Positions 45,124 to 58,043 of a stretch of DNA of 64,000 nucleotides are shown here, in pieces. The notes below the pieces were generated by a model, which was given only the letters and a program-made list of their open reading frames with translations, made no database searches and was not told the DNA's origin. Source of the DNA: Diorhabda sublineata. Taxonomy: Eukaryota > Arthropoda > Insecta > Coleoptera > Chrysomelidae. The DNA lies in the NCBI RefSeq assembly GCF_026230105.1, contig NC_079476.1:35454559-35518558 (forward strand), read 5' to 3'. Made by a program: the position numbers and the translations under genes. Within the stretch, counting starts at the first letter, position 1. Every line of letters begins with the position of its first letter.

Positions 45124-47258
45124 AATGTTTGTCGTCAGCAATGACACCCAAACGAAAGACTGGTGCTAGCTCACGTTTTTACAGGTTAGGTATTACCGGC
45201 TAAAGTCATGTGATATAGTTATCTATGGCGTGTTATAAGCAGCAGAATTTGAAATATGTGTCATTTTGTACTTTCCCTATATCTAAATCTTAATTATTAA
45301 ATTCATAACTGTCTTTATTGTCACTAATCTATGCAATTTCATTATCTTCATTCGCCCATGGTCTAAAGAACACCCATATTACTATTTATTTAAAAAAAAT
45401 TATGAATTAAATAAATCTCACCAAGCCACGCCACTACTTATCGCAGGCTGTCTAGCAGGAATATTTCAAAAAATTGTGTAGATACGCCTTCCGACAGCTA
45501 CAGCCAGTTGAAATGCTTTTATGTTTACGATTACAGTGGAGATGATGAGTCCACGTTTACTGACGGTTATGAAATATTGATTGTTCTTCGCATAGCTGTC
45601 TTCTGTAATTGATATTGCAAGAACTATACACTATTTAATATTTCCTTGACCATTTTGATACCTAATAATGGCGATAATGATAATTATTTAGTTGATGAAT
45701 AAATTTACGCATGCGTTTAGAGTTTCACACTACAATTTCAACCCCTTTAAACCCTTTGTTTCTGTTCCTATTTGAAAGAAAAAATGTGCTTTTCCATCTG
45801 AAGACCGAATCTTCTTAAACTTTGGTGACAGTCATGGCAAAAATCCCTAAACTAGATCTGTACTCCACAAGCTTTTAGGACTCTTACCCCTATGAACTAA
45901 AATGAGATGCGAATCTAAATCTCAACGGAAGTTGGAAAGCGGCAGAGAAGGAGAAGAAGTAGAAGAAGAAGAAGAACCCGTCCACCAACCCGTAAAAAAG
46001 CTCGACAGAAACAGAATATCAGCAGTAAGAAATTGAAAAAATATTAGATTGTGTCACATCAGAAGTGATAATGCTATCGATGATTGGTGTCATTTATTAA
46101 ATCTTTATACGAAGTATGTTCATGAAAAGTCAAAATTGGATAATGTTGTGTTACGCTGAAGTACGAATTTTTCAAATACAATTGCAGTAGAAGTATATAG
46201 GAACGCGTCCGTAATGAATTTCCAGTACAAGTTTTAATTTTAAATGATAAACATGCCAATTTTTTCCTGGCTAGATGGCCCCGGACCCAGTCTAGTGAAA
46301 ATATAATTTCAAAGGTTCTTGCGCTTTTATAACGAAAAAAAGGAGGGAACGAAAAGCCAAGGCTGTGCAAACATCCTCGTTTCCATCCACTTCTTGAAAT
46401 TTAGCAACCAAAATGTTTTTTTTTGTAGTATTATTATGATAGTGATTCTACTTTGCTCTTGCTCTTTAAAAAGGTCAAAAAAATCGCTATAAGCTATTTT
46501 TGAAATTCAGCAAATGATTTGTTTCGCAGTAGGTATTAAACTTTTACAACTAATCGCACAAACAACAGATATCTGTACTGCAACAGATTTCCTTGTTCGT
46601 ATCAAATCGCACTGATTTAGTCGAACAGTATTAGAACGTTGTTGTCCTCAATTTATTTTTTGTGGCGCTTCTTTTTCGATTTTTCGCTTATGCGTTTTCC
46701 CTTGCTTTCTCTGGAAAGTTTAAAAACAGTGAAGTGTATAATACCGACCGGTAACATATATGGTGCGTACGCTAATGGAACTATTGACATAAATTGACAA
46801 TGAAAATCAATGCAAAGTACCTAAAGTCAGACAACGAGTCAACAATTATCAAACATCACACTTTTATTCTCAATCACAATCGAACAATCAAATACCGTCG
46901 TTTCTCACGGTTCTAAGATGGCCCAGTACGCAATTATTTTGCCCTCTTAACCGGAAGTAACACGTGCTATTTCTGTCGCTCTGTGTTTCGGTATGTAATT
47001 ACGTTTTAAAATGACAATAAAAAGTCAGAGGGTAACAACTATTGTACAGGAATGTCTTTTGGAGGGTTTTGTTGGACGCGACTTTGATTCCTGTAAAAGC
47101 TCAGCGAGATATTTCGATATAATTATGCGTTTTGATGGTGATTTCAATAGCTAGGAAAAGTATTTGCCCTTTGACTTCTTCAAAATGATTATGGAATGAA
47201 TAAGGGTGAAAATGTACGTTTACGGTGTCCGTTGGAAACGGTTAACGAACTTATTCAC
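45124..47258. other. Non-coding stretch between pogo remnant and satellite
   Basis: No gene recognised. A purine-rich GAA-type run occurs at about 45945-45975. The 46630-47060 part is less AT-rich, without transposon signatures, and might hold upstream regulatory DNA of opa; that is speculative. Confidence 0.35.
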
Positions 47259-50200
47259 AGTTTGATCTAAATTCTGTAGAAGAATTACACTTTAACAGCA
47301 GCAATCTATTAATATTCAAAGAAGTTTTGTTACCATATTTTTGCTAACTCTTTTAAGAACCCAAAACATAATGATGTAGTAAGCATTCTGTAGGAATATA
47401 ATGTACTATTTAAGTTTAAACACTCAAAGTCTTGTCTTGTTAATACAACTAACAGTTTGATCTAAATTCTGTAGAATATTAATATTTGATCACATTAACA
47501 GCAGTAATTTATTAATATTCAAAGAGGCTTTGTAAGCAATGCTACCATTTTTTTGTTAAGTAAGCATTCTGTAGAAATAAAATGTACGATTTAAGACTAA
47601 ACACTCAATGTCATGTTAATACAACAAACAGTTTGATCTAAATTCTGTAGAAGATTAACATTTGATCACATTAACAGCAGTAATTTATTAATATTCAAAG
47701 AGGCTTTGTAAGCAATGCTACCATTTTTTTGCTTAGTAAGCATTCTGTAGAAATAAAATGTACGATTTAAGACTAAACACTCAATGTCATGTTAATACAA
47801 CAAACAGTTTGATCTAAATTCTGTAGAAGATTAACATTTGATCACATTAACAGCAGTAATTTATTAATATTCAAAGAGGCTTTGTAAGCAATGCTACCAT
47901 TTTTTTGTTAAGTAAGCATTCTGTAGAAATAAAATGTACGATTTAAGACTAAACACTCAATGTCATGTTAATACAACAAACAGTTTGATCTAAATTCTGT
48001 AGAAGATTAACATTTGATCACATTAACAGCAGTAATTTATTAATATTCAAAGAGGCTTTGTAAGAAATGCTACCATTTTTTGCTAAGTAAGCATTCTGTA
48101 GAAATAAAATGTACGATTTAAGACTAAACACTCAATGTCATATTAATACAACGAACAGTTTGATCTAAATTCTGTAGAAGATTAACATTTGATCACATTA
48201 ACAGCAGTAATTTATTAATATTCAAAGAGGCGTTGTAAGCAATGCTACCATTTTTTTGTTAAGTAAGCATTCTGTAGAAATAAAATGTACGATTTAAGAC
48301 TAAACACTCAATGTCATGTTAATACAACAAACAGTTTGATCTAAATTCTGTAGAAGATTAATATTTGATCACATTAACAGCAGTAATTTATTAATATTCA
48401 AAGAGGCTTTGTAAGAAATGCTACCATTTTTTGCTAAGTAAGCATTCTGTAGAAATAAAATGTACGATTTAAGACTAAACACTCAATGTCATGTTAATAC
48501 AACGAACAGTTTGATCTAAATTCTGTAGAAGATTAACATTTGATCACATTAACAGCAGTAATTTATTAATATTCAAAGAGGCTTTGTAAGCAATGCTACC
48601 ATTTTTTTGCTTAGTAAGCATTCTGTAGAAATAAAATGTACGATTTAAGACTAAACACTCAATGTCATGTTAATACAACAAACAGTTTGATCTAAATTCT
48701 GTAGAAGATTAACATTTGATCACATTAACAGCAGTAATTTATTAATATTCAAAGAGGCTTTGTAAGCAATGCTACCATTTTTTTGTTAAGTAAGCATTCT
48801 GTAGAAATAAAATGTACGATTTAAGACTAAACACTCAATGTCATGTTAATACAACAAACAGTTTGATCTAAATTCTGTAGAAGATTAACATTTGATCACA
48901 TTAACAGCAGTAATTTATTAATATTCAAAGAGGCTTTGTAAGAAATGCTACCATTTTTTGCTAAGTAAGCATTCTGTAGAAATAAAATGTACGATTTAAG
49001 ACTAAACACTCAATGTCATATTAATACAACGAACAGTTTGATCTAAATTCTGTAGAAGATTAACATTTGATCACATTAACAGCAGTAATTTATTAATATT
49101 CAAAGAGGCGTTGTAAGCAATGCTACCATTTTTTTGTTAAGTAAGCATTCTGTAGAAATAAAATGTACGATTTAAGACTAAACACTCAATGTCATGTTAA
49201 TACAACAAACAGTTTGATCTAAATTCTGTAGAAGATTAAAATTTGATCACATTAACAGCAGTAATTCATTAATATTCAAAGAGGCTTTGTAAGCAATGCT
49301 ACAATTTTTTTGTTAAGTAAGCATTCTGTAGAAATAAAATGTACGATTTAAGACTAAACACTCAATGTCATGTTAATACAACAAACAGTTTGATCTAAAT
49401 TCTGTAGAAGATTAATATTTGATCACATTAACAGCAGTAATTTATTAATATTCAAAGAGGCTTTGTAAGCAATGCTACCATTTTTTTGTTAAGTAAGCAT
49501 TCTGTAGAAATAAAATGTACGATTTAAGACTAAACACTCAATGTCATGTTAATACAACAAACAGTTTGATCTAAATTCTGTAGAAGATTAATATTTGATC
49601 ACATTAACAGCAGTAATTTATTAATATTCAAAGAGGCTTTGTAAGAAATGCTACCATTTTTTGCTAAGTAAGCATTCTGTAGAAATAAAATGTACGATTT
49701 AAGACTAAACACTCAATGTCATGTTAATACAACGAACAGTTTGATCTAAATTCTGTAGAAGATTAATATTTGATCACATTAACAGCAGTAATTTATTAAT
49801 ATTCAAAGAGGCTTTGTAAGCAATGCTACCATTTTTTTGTTAAGTAAGCATTCTGTAGAAATAAAATGTACGATTTAAGACTAAACACTCAATGTCATGT
49901 TAATACAACAAACAGTTTGATCTAAATTCTGTAGAAGATTAACATTTGATCACATTAACAGCAGTAATTCATTAATATTCAAAGAGGCTTTGTAAGCAAT
50001 GCTACCATTTTTTTGTTAAGTAAGCATTCTGTAGAAATAAAATGTACGATTTAAGACTAAACACTCAATGTCATGTTAATACAACAAACAGTTTGATCTA
50101 AATTCTGTAGAAGATTAACATTTGATCACATTAACAGCAGTAATTTATTAATATTCAAAGAGGCTTTGTAAGAAATGCTACCATTTTTTGCTAAGTAAGC

Positions 50201-53200
50201 ATTCTGTAGAAATAAAATGTACGATTTAAGACTAAACACTCAATGTCATGTTAATACAACAAACAGTTTGATCTAAATTCTGTAGAAGATTAACATTTGA
50301 TCACATTAACAGCAGTAATTTATTAATATTCAAAGAAGCTTTCTAGAAATGCTACCATTTTTTTGCTTAGTAAGCATTCTGTAGAAATATAATGTACGAT
50401 TTAAGACTAAACACTCAATGTCATGTTAATACAACAAACAGTTTGATCTAAATTCTGTAGAAGATTAACATTTGATCACATTAACAGCAGTAATTTATTA
50501 ATATTCAAAGAGGCTTTGTAAGAAATGCTACCATTTTTTGCTAAGTAAGCATTCTGTAGAAATAAAATGTACGATTTAAGACTAAACACTCAATGTCATG
50601 TTAATACAACAAACAGTTTGATCTAAATTCTGTAGAAGATTAACATTTGATCACATTAACAGCAGTAATTTATTAATATTCAAAGAGGCTTTGTAAGAAA
50701 TGCTACCATTTTTTGCTAAGTAAGCATTCTGTAGAAATAAAATGTACGATTTAAGACTAAACACTCAATGTCATGTTAATACAACAAACAGTTTGATCTA
50801 AATTCTGTAGAAGATTAACATTTGATCACATTAACAGCAGTAATTTATTAATATTCAAAGAGGCTTTGTAAGAAATGCTACCATTTTTTGCTAAGTAAGC
50901 ATTCTGTAGAAATAAAATGTACGATTTAAGACTAAACACTCAATGTCATATTAATACAACGAACAGTTTGATCTAAATTCTGTAGAAGATTAACATTTGA
51001 TCACATTAACAGCAGTAATTTATTAATATTCAAAGAGGCGTTGTAAGCAATGCTACCATTTTTTTGTTAAGTAAGCATTCTGTAGAAATAAAATGTACGA
51101 TTTAAGACTAAACACTCAATGTCATGTTAATACAACAAACAGTTTGATCTAAATTCTGTAGAAGATTAATATTTGATCACATTAACAGCAGTAATTTATT
51201 AATATTCAAAGAGGCTTTGTAAGAAATGCTACCATTTTTTGCTAAGTAAGCATTCTGTAGAAATAAAATGTACGATTTAAGACTAAACACTCAATGTCAT
51301 GTTAATACAACGAACAGTTTGATCTAAATTCTGTAGAAGATTAACATTTGATCACATTAACAGCAGTAATTTATTAATATTCAAAGAGGCTTTGTAAGCA
51401 ATGCTACCATTTTTTTGCTTAGTAAGCATTCTGTAGAAATAAAATGTACGATTTAAGACTAAACACTCAATGTCATGTTAATACAACAAACAGTTTGATC
51501 TAAATTCTGTAGAAGATTAACATTTGATCACATTAACAGCAGTAATTTATTAATATTCAAAGAGGCTTTGTAAGCAATGCTACCATTTTTTTGTTAAGTA
51601 AGCATTCTGTAGAAATAAAATGTACGATTTAAGACTAAACACTCAATGTCATGTTAATACAACAAACAGTTTGATCTAAATTCTGTAGAAGATTAACATT
51701 TGATCACATTAACAGCAGTAATTTATTAATATTCAAAGAGGCTTTGTAAGAAATGCTACCATTTTTTGCTAAGTAAGCATTCTGTAGAAATAAAATGTAC
51801 GATTTAAGACTAAACACTCAATGTCATATTAATACAACGAACAGTTTGATCTAAATTCTGTAGAAGATTAACATTTGATCACATTAACAGCAGTAATTTA
51901 TTAATATTCAAAGAGGCGTTGTAAGCAATGCTACCATTTTTTTGTTAAGTAAGCATTCTGTAGAAATAAAATGTACGATTTAAGACTAAACACTCAATGT
52001 CATGTTAATACAACAAACAGTTTGATCTAAATTCTGTAGAAGATTAAAATTTGATCACATTAACAGCAGTAATTCATTAATATTCAAAGAGGCTTTGTAA
52101 GCAATGCTACAATTTTTTTGTTAAGTAAGCATTCTGTAGAAATAAAATGTACGATTTAAGACTAAACACTCAATGTCATGTTAATACAACAAACAGTTTG
52201 ATCTAAATTCTGTAGAAGATTAATATTTGATCACATTAACAGCAGTAATTTATTAATATTCAAAGAGGCTTTGTAAGCAATGCTACCATTTTTTTGTTAA
52301 GTAAGCATTCTGTAGAAATAAAATGTACGATTTAAGACTAAACACTCAATGTCATGTTAATACAACAAACAGTTTGATCTAAATTCTGTAGAAGATTAAT
52401 ATTTGATCACATTAACAGCAGTAATTTATTAATATTCAAAGAGGCTTTGTAAGAAATGCTACCATTTTTTGCTAAGTAAGCATTCTGTAGAAATAAAATG
52501 TACGATTTAAGACTAAACACTCAATGTCATGTTAATACAACGAACAGTTTGATCTAAATTCTGTAGAAGATTAATATTTGATCACATTAACAGCAGTAAT
52601 TTATTAATATTCAAAGAGGCTTTGTAAGCAATGCTACCATTTTTTTGTTAAGTAAGCATTCTGTAGAAATAAAATGTACGATTTAAGACTAAACACTCAA
52701 TGTCATGTTAATACAACAAACAGTTTGATCTAAATTCTGTAGAAGATTAACATTTGATCACATTAACAGCAGTAATTCATTAATATTCAAAGAGGCTTTG
52801 TAAGCAATGCTACCATTTTTTTGTTAAGTAAGCATTCTGTAGAAATAAAATGTACGATTTAAGACTAAACACTCAATGTCATGTTAATACAACAAACAGT
52901 TTGATCTAAATTCTGTAGAAGATTAACATTTGATCACATTAACAGCAGTAATTTATTAATATTCAAAGAGGCTTTGTAAGAAATGCTACCATTTTTTGCT
53001 AAGTAAGCATTCTGTAGAAATAAAATGTACGATTTAAGACTAAACACTCAATGTCATGTTAATACAACAAACAGTTTGATCTAAATTCTGTAGAAGATTA
53101 ACATTTGATCACATTAACAGCAGTAATTTATTAATATTCAAAGAAGCTTTCTAGAAATGCTACCATTTTTTTGCTTAGTAAGCATTCTGTAGAAATATAA

Positions 53201-53594
53201 TGTACGATTTAAGACTAAACACTCAATGTCATGTTAATACAACAAACAGTTTGATCTAAATTCTGTAGAAGATTAACATTTGATCACATTAACAGCAGTA
53301 ATTTATTAATATTCAAAGAGGCTTTGTAAGAAATGCTACCATTTTTTGCTAAGTAAGCATTCTGTAGAAATAAAATGTACGATTTAAGACTAAACACTCA
53401 ATGTCATGTTAATACAACAAACAGTTTGATCTAAATTCTGTAGAAGATTAATATTTGATCACATTAACAGCAGTAATTTATTAATATTCAAAGAAGCTTT
53501 CTAGAAATGCTACCATTTTTTTGCTTAGTAAGCATTCTGTAGAAATATAATGTACGGTTTAAGTCTAAACACTCAATGTCTTGTTAATACAACT
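47259..53594. repeat. Satellite array: one divergent plus 35 regular monomers of 175-176 bp
   Basis: Head-to-tail monomers, each starting AACAGTTTGATCTAAATTCT and ending CATGTTAATACAAC. Regular units run from 47451 to about 53594. A divergent 192-bp unit (47259-47450) opens the array. Length varies by one base through a 6- or 7-T run. A few diagnostic sites vary between monomers (AACATT/AATATT/AAAATT, TTATT/TCATT, GGCTTTG/GGCGTTG/AGCTTTC, GCAATG/GAAATG, GTTAAG/GCTTAG/GCTAAG, CATGTT/CATATT). No open frame is conserved. About 70% AT. Confidence 0.98.
47979..53419. repeat. Higher-order repeat in the satellite: 15 monomers duplicated at 2808-bp offset
   Basis: Monomers 4-18 (47979-50611) and 20-34 (50787-53419) carry the same variants at every diagnostic site in the same order, including rare ones (AAAATT with GCTACAATTT at 49208 and 52016; AAGCTTTCTAG with AAATATAATG at 50262 and 53070). 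The offset is exactly 2808 bp, 16 monomers. Monomer 19 does not match monomer 3 or 35. Confidence 0.93.
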
Positions 53595-54424
53595 AAATTG
53601 AACTAAATTAGTATTCGAAAGTTACTAACATTGATTTGAAGAATGCTTGTTATAAGGTTTATAATATACACAGGGAAAATACTGTTGAAGAAATTTACAG
53701 CAGCAAATATACTATATAATGGAAGGAACTGTTGAAAATGATCTCTCTCTCGCCAAATATTTTTATTTTGTTCCCTTGAAGAATTGAATACCCGTTTACC
53801 TGTAAAATATGTTGTTCAATTTATACTCCATATTCTAGTTTGTGATTAATTCTGTATCATCATTTCTATGAACATAATTCAAGTATGGTTTTCGACACAA
53901 TAGATTTTTTTGGGTCGCAGTTTATTTGACAGCTTGAACATGGTTTTCTCAGTTTACTTACCCCGGATAATTTCTGATCAACACAACATTTACAAAGGAA
54001 ATATATTATGTACCATATTTACAATTACATTCCATCGAAAAAGATACATAATAATTTTAAAAATATTTTTAAGTTGAAATTTATGAAGCCGTCAGTGATA
54101 TTAATACTGAACACACTGTTTACACTACCACTACACCAACACTCACAATTACACTGCCTGATGCGCGTTTCGATAACCAAGTTATCATTTTCAAAAATGT
54201 TTTGGCTTACCTACAGTCTCTGTGGACGATAACACTGATGTAGTGGTAGGATAAACAGGGTGTTCAGCAACAATATTTTCAATTTAGAAAATGGATAATA
54301 TACCTAAAGATATCAGAACTTATTAATATAAGTACAGAAATATAATATCTGTACTGCAATTTCATCCAATTTGAATGGTCACTCGCTGTTTGGCAATAGT
54401 ATAAATGATGGTTCGGTACAACAA
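53595..54424. other. AT-rich stretch; CAGGGTGT-type end at 54257
   Basis: AAACAGGGTGTTCAGCAACA at about 54255 looks like a Tc1/mariner-type terminus, but its partner end was not identified. No gene. The open frame at 54008-54232 is unremarkable. Confidence 0.35.
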
Positions 54425-55690
54425 AAAACTGCCACAACCAGCGATATGATGAAAAAAGTTCACCAAGTAATAGTTGACGACCGGATTAAGATTAGAAAAT
54501 TAGAAGAGGCTATTGATATAATAAACTAGAACATTTGTCTTATACTACTGTAGTGGTAAATGTAAGGATTATCACTAGTTCCCTTAATTTATTTTTGATG
54601 ATGTGGACTGTTTATTGAGATGATGAGAACTTGTATTCAAACCAATTTATTGCTTTATTAACTTTATATAATCGACCAATAGTGATACAAAACTAAATAC
54701 AAACATTATAATTTAATTACAGAGAAAAACTTGGGACCTGGGTCCTTGTGACATTCAATCTTTTAACCTCTTGCCTTTACTTGACGATCTGGTGCGCAAT
54801 TCTGCTATATCTCGACTTAGTTCGATGACTATCATTCATGGTTTACTGTCAGTTGTTGAAGCAATGAACGAAGCAGCTCGTGGTGTAGCGTATGCAACCA
54901 AACTAGCACATTTTCAAATTGCAACACTGACTAAAGGCCTCCTAACCTCAAATTTGATCTAATATTTTGTACCATTTTAACAATGAAGATAACAAAGCTA
55001 AGTTTTATGAAAGTCAGATTTTAACAATGAAGATAACAATAAAAATGCTCAAAACCGATAATGTCAAGATCTTATATGAAACAATCAGATGAACTTCATC
55101 TGCGCATGCTTTTGGTCAAGAAATATTGCGTCTTGCATTGCATTGCACGTTGTCTTGCACCATATCAAGTGGCCTTAAAGAATTATTCTTGGGTAAGCAT
55201 TTGCTCAGAGCGTATTCGAATTTCCCAGGAATTATTGATACGATTTAAGTAAAATGAGTCCAATATTTTGCGTAGATTCATTACTGTAAGATAAATTACA
55301 AAGGTTGTACCAGTTCCGAAAAAGGTGTAAAGTCGGTTTCATCGATGTGATGGCGTTTCTTGGGATAGTCATGGTACTGCGCATCTTTACGTGATAAGGT
55401 AGAGGGAGAAACTGTAATAAAACAACCACAGCTAAAGAAAAAGAAGTATTTTTTCGCACTTTGTCACATTTTGGTGATCCTAGTGGTTAAAATGAACGAA
55501 TTGCACTTGGAATTGGTTTATCACCCACCGTACACACCATATCTGGCCACCATCGACTTTTATCCTGTTTACTAACCTTAAAATCTTGCTTGTAGTCGAC
55601 AACTATTATTTATAAGTGTTGAAAACCTTGGAGGATCGCCGGAAAAAGTGTATAGATAGATTTTAAAGGAGACTTTGTTGAAAATAAAAA
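54425..55690 (+). pseudogene. Mariner transposase pseudogene, apparently split by a ~500-bp insertion
   Basis: The N-terminal part at 54425-54530 reads TTSDMMKKVHQVIVDDRIKI, then RKLEEAIDI (family: T..NI.KV...VL.DRR..V.E.A...GI). Unrelated sequence follows to about 55050. Then mariner resumes: SICSERIRISQELLIRFK, NESNILRRFITVR (first catalytic region, D.ETW lost), then CDGVSWDSHGTAH (family: SVFWDS.GI). At 55490-55560 is LELVYHPPYTPYLATIDFYP (family: ELL.HPPYSPDLAPCDFF, third region). At 55620-55690 VLKTLEDRRKKCIDR gives the C-terminal LE.R..KCI..KGDYVE block. The second Asp block is unreadable. Many stops. Confidence 0.7.
54531..55050. other. Intervening sequence inside the split mariner
   Basis: Contains a 63-codon plus frame (54771-54962; LLSVVEAMNEAARGVAYATK) that I cannot assign. 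Probably an insertion, since mariner homology stops before it and resumes after it. Termini were not defined. Confidence 0.35.
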
Positions 55691-55699
55691 TGATTGAGG

Positions 55700-56505
55700 A
55701 AACAAATGTTTTGTTTTTGTGTTAGTTCGTATGTGATGAATCAACTAAAGAAATTAATGAATTGAACAAAATTTTCAAATATTATATTCCATCTAAGACC
55801 CTAAAAATGTAATGAATTAATACAATTAAGGGAAATTGTTTGTGGTTAAAGTGAATTAAAGTATCATGCACTTTCACCCCCACTGTTACCCTTTAATTGA
55901 ATGGCCAATTAGAGTCCCTCAGGATCCATTAAGAATGTATACGCGCATAGATGCAATTAATGTTGTTATCGGTACTTAAACCACTTCCTCCGATCTCGTG
56001 AGTGACGATGCTTCTTTCTCTCCTTCTATCTTTCACCATTTCAGTTAATTTAGCACTTTATTTAGAAACAGCGGGAAATACTTACCGAGCTTACATTCAT
56101 TCTGTCATTTTTTTGTGGTGAAATTAAATTGAAGAAAATAATTTAAATTCCTTTCATTACTATATTAATATTCTCAGTTTGTCCAATTTATATTAGTTTT
56201 CAGTTATTTCCATTAAACGTGATTTTATATGTGGTACTGTTTTCATAATTATATATTTTAGTGCCTTTTTATTATTTATTTTGAAATGTTTGAAGCAAAC
56301 AGGACGAAAAGAATAGAAAAAATTTCTATCTGGTTATATTTTGAGAATATAAAGTTCTTGTATAAGCTCTTGTTAATCCAGATCTATTCTATTTACTCAT
56401 TTCTTTTTTAACCATTCCGTGTTCCCATTTTTTTTCTTCATTTCAGTTTCTTCCGAAGCACCTCAATTGTCAGGTTAAGGTAACAAAAATCAGATTTAAA
56501 ATTTT
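55700..56505. other. Non-coding stretch
   Basis: 55860-56090 is somewhat less AT-rich and unique, without a recognisable element. No gene seen. Confidence 0.4.
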
Positions 56506-56509
56506 GAAC

Positions 56510-57807
56510 TACAATGTCGAACAGAGTTACTAAAAGAACTCACGCGGCTATTCCAGAAGATTATAACTTCTGGCACTATCCCAGATGAATGGAAATCGAG
56601 TATATCCGTACCACTACACAAAAAAGGAGAAAAAGAGATCCGACTAATTTTAGGACTATAACTTTGCTCTGTTCGGTTCTTAAGGTTTCACTAAGATATT
56701 GGCAAATACAATAAGGAATAAGATACCAGCTTCCGAAGAACAACAAGGATTCGGGTCTAATAAATCAACAGTAGACGCAATATTCATAGTTCGTCAGTTG
56801 GTGGAAACTTTTCCCATATTGACTTCACCAAAGTATTTGATATAATACGCCTGGGAGACGTGATTAGGAGTCTTGAGAAAAACAACATAGACTATAAGTA
56901 CCAACAAGATATCAAAGAACTTTATAAGGGAACCAGAACAAGAAAAACTAAGGTGGGATTCTCTAAAGAAGTTCAAATTAATACTGGTGTCTTAGCCCAA
57001 CCCTATTCAACATCATAATGGATCAAATTATCGAGGAAGTCAAAAAAGTCAATGCAGGATACAGAATGGGTCACCGCTCCCTAAAGGTATTGTTTTATGC
57101 TATTACCGTAGCAGAAAATGAAGACGACTTACAACGTCTACTATAATATAAGATGAAAATTTCTGCCGAAAAATTTAATATCAGCATCTCAGTCAACAAG
57201 GCACAATCAAAGGTGATATCAAAAAATCTTATTAGATGCAAATTGGCAGTCGATAGCGGAATAATACAGTATCAAGATTCAATTACCTGGGAGTTAATAT
57301 ATCTAGTGAAAGAAACGTAACAGAGGAGGCACAAGCACAAGCATCAAAAGTCAGCGACTGTCTAAGAGATATAGTGTGGAGAAACAAAGCGACGAGCTCA
57401 CAGAGAAAGACCAAAATCTATAAAACGTGTGTGAGACCTATTCTCACATATGCCTCAGAAATTAGAGCCTAGACATCAACAACAAAAAGAATAATGAGAA
57501 CCACAGAGATGAAAATACTGCGAACCATCAGGGACCGAATAAGGAGCGATGACATAAGAGAAGAATTGGGCGTACAGGATGTGGTGAGATGGAAAAAGAT
57601 TCTGGAGGGATGACGTAGAAAGAATGCCAGAAGACAGATGGGCTAAAACTCAGAGACCGAACACACGCAGACCTGTAGGCAGACCACCAAAAAAGTGGTA
57701 CGGGAGCTGGAGTTCAGCTTCTCAGGAAGATCCAGGAAGAGGGCCAAACTTACAGGATTGAACAGGACCTGGTGCTACTGAAAGAGAAAGAAGAAGAAGA
57801 AGAAGAA
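56510..57807 (+). pseudogene. Non-LTR retrotransposon reverse transcriptase remnant with 3' GAA tail
   Basis: Plus-strand frames run through most of the RT domain and C-terminus. TTTQKRRKRDPTNFRTITLL at about 56610-56660 is RT block 2 (P..KKGD..DP.NYR.I.LL). Next are a QQGF-type fragment near 56745 and LFNIIMDQIIEEVKKVNAGY at 57005-57060 (SP.LFN..MD.I). YRMGHRSLKVLFYAITVAEN follows; the catalytic YADD box has collapsed to YAI-T. DDLQRLL, KISAEKFNISISVNKAQSKV, CLRDIVWRNKATSSQRKTKI and YKTCVRPILTYASEIRA are well kept. The end has TRRPVGRPPKKWYG. A (GAA)n-like run at about 57783-57807 marks the 3' end. Stops and frameshifts inactivate it. No endonuclease domain is visible, so it is 5'-truncated. 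Confidence 0.85.
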
Positions 57808-58043
57808 TGTCGAAACTGAAATAAGTTGGTGTATAAGAATAAACTAGAAGAAATGTGATGCAAACATATTTAATTACAGCAAAATTATATATATCCTCCA
57901 AATGTCAGTGAATCTTACCATTCTTCAATCCATTTTTCAGTCCAAAAATTCCATTTTCTTGATGACATTCTCTCTCTGTTAATAGCTTTAGTTAAAGTAT
58001 GTAATGTAACTTCTTCTAACAACCTATGCTTAATGCAGACATG
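57808..58043. other. Short non-coding stretch
   Basis: No feature recognised. Confidence 0.4.

Noticed and set aside
47259..53594. Regular repeats considered as a CRISPR-like array
   Set aside because: The whole 175-176-bp unit repeats with no unique spacers, and the genome is eukaryotic. It is a satellite.
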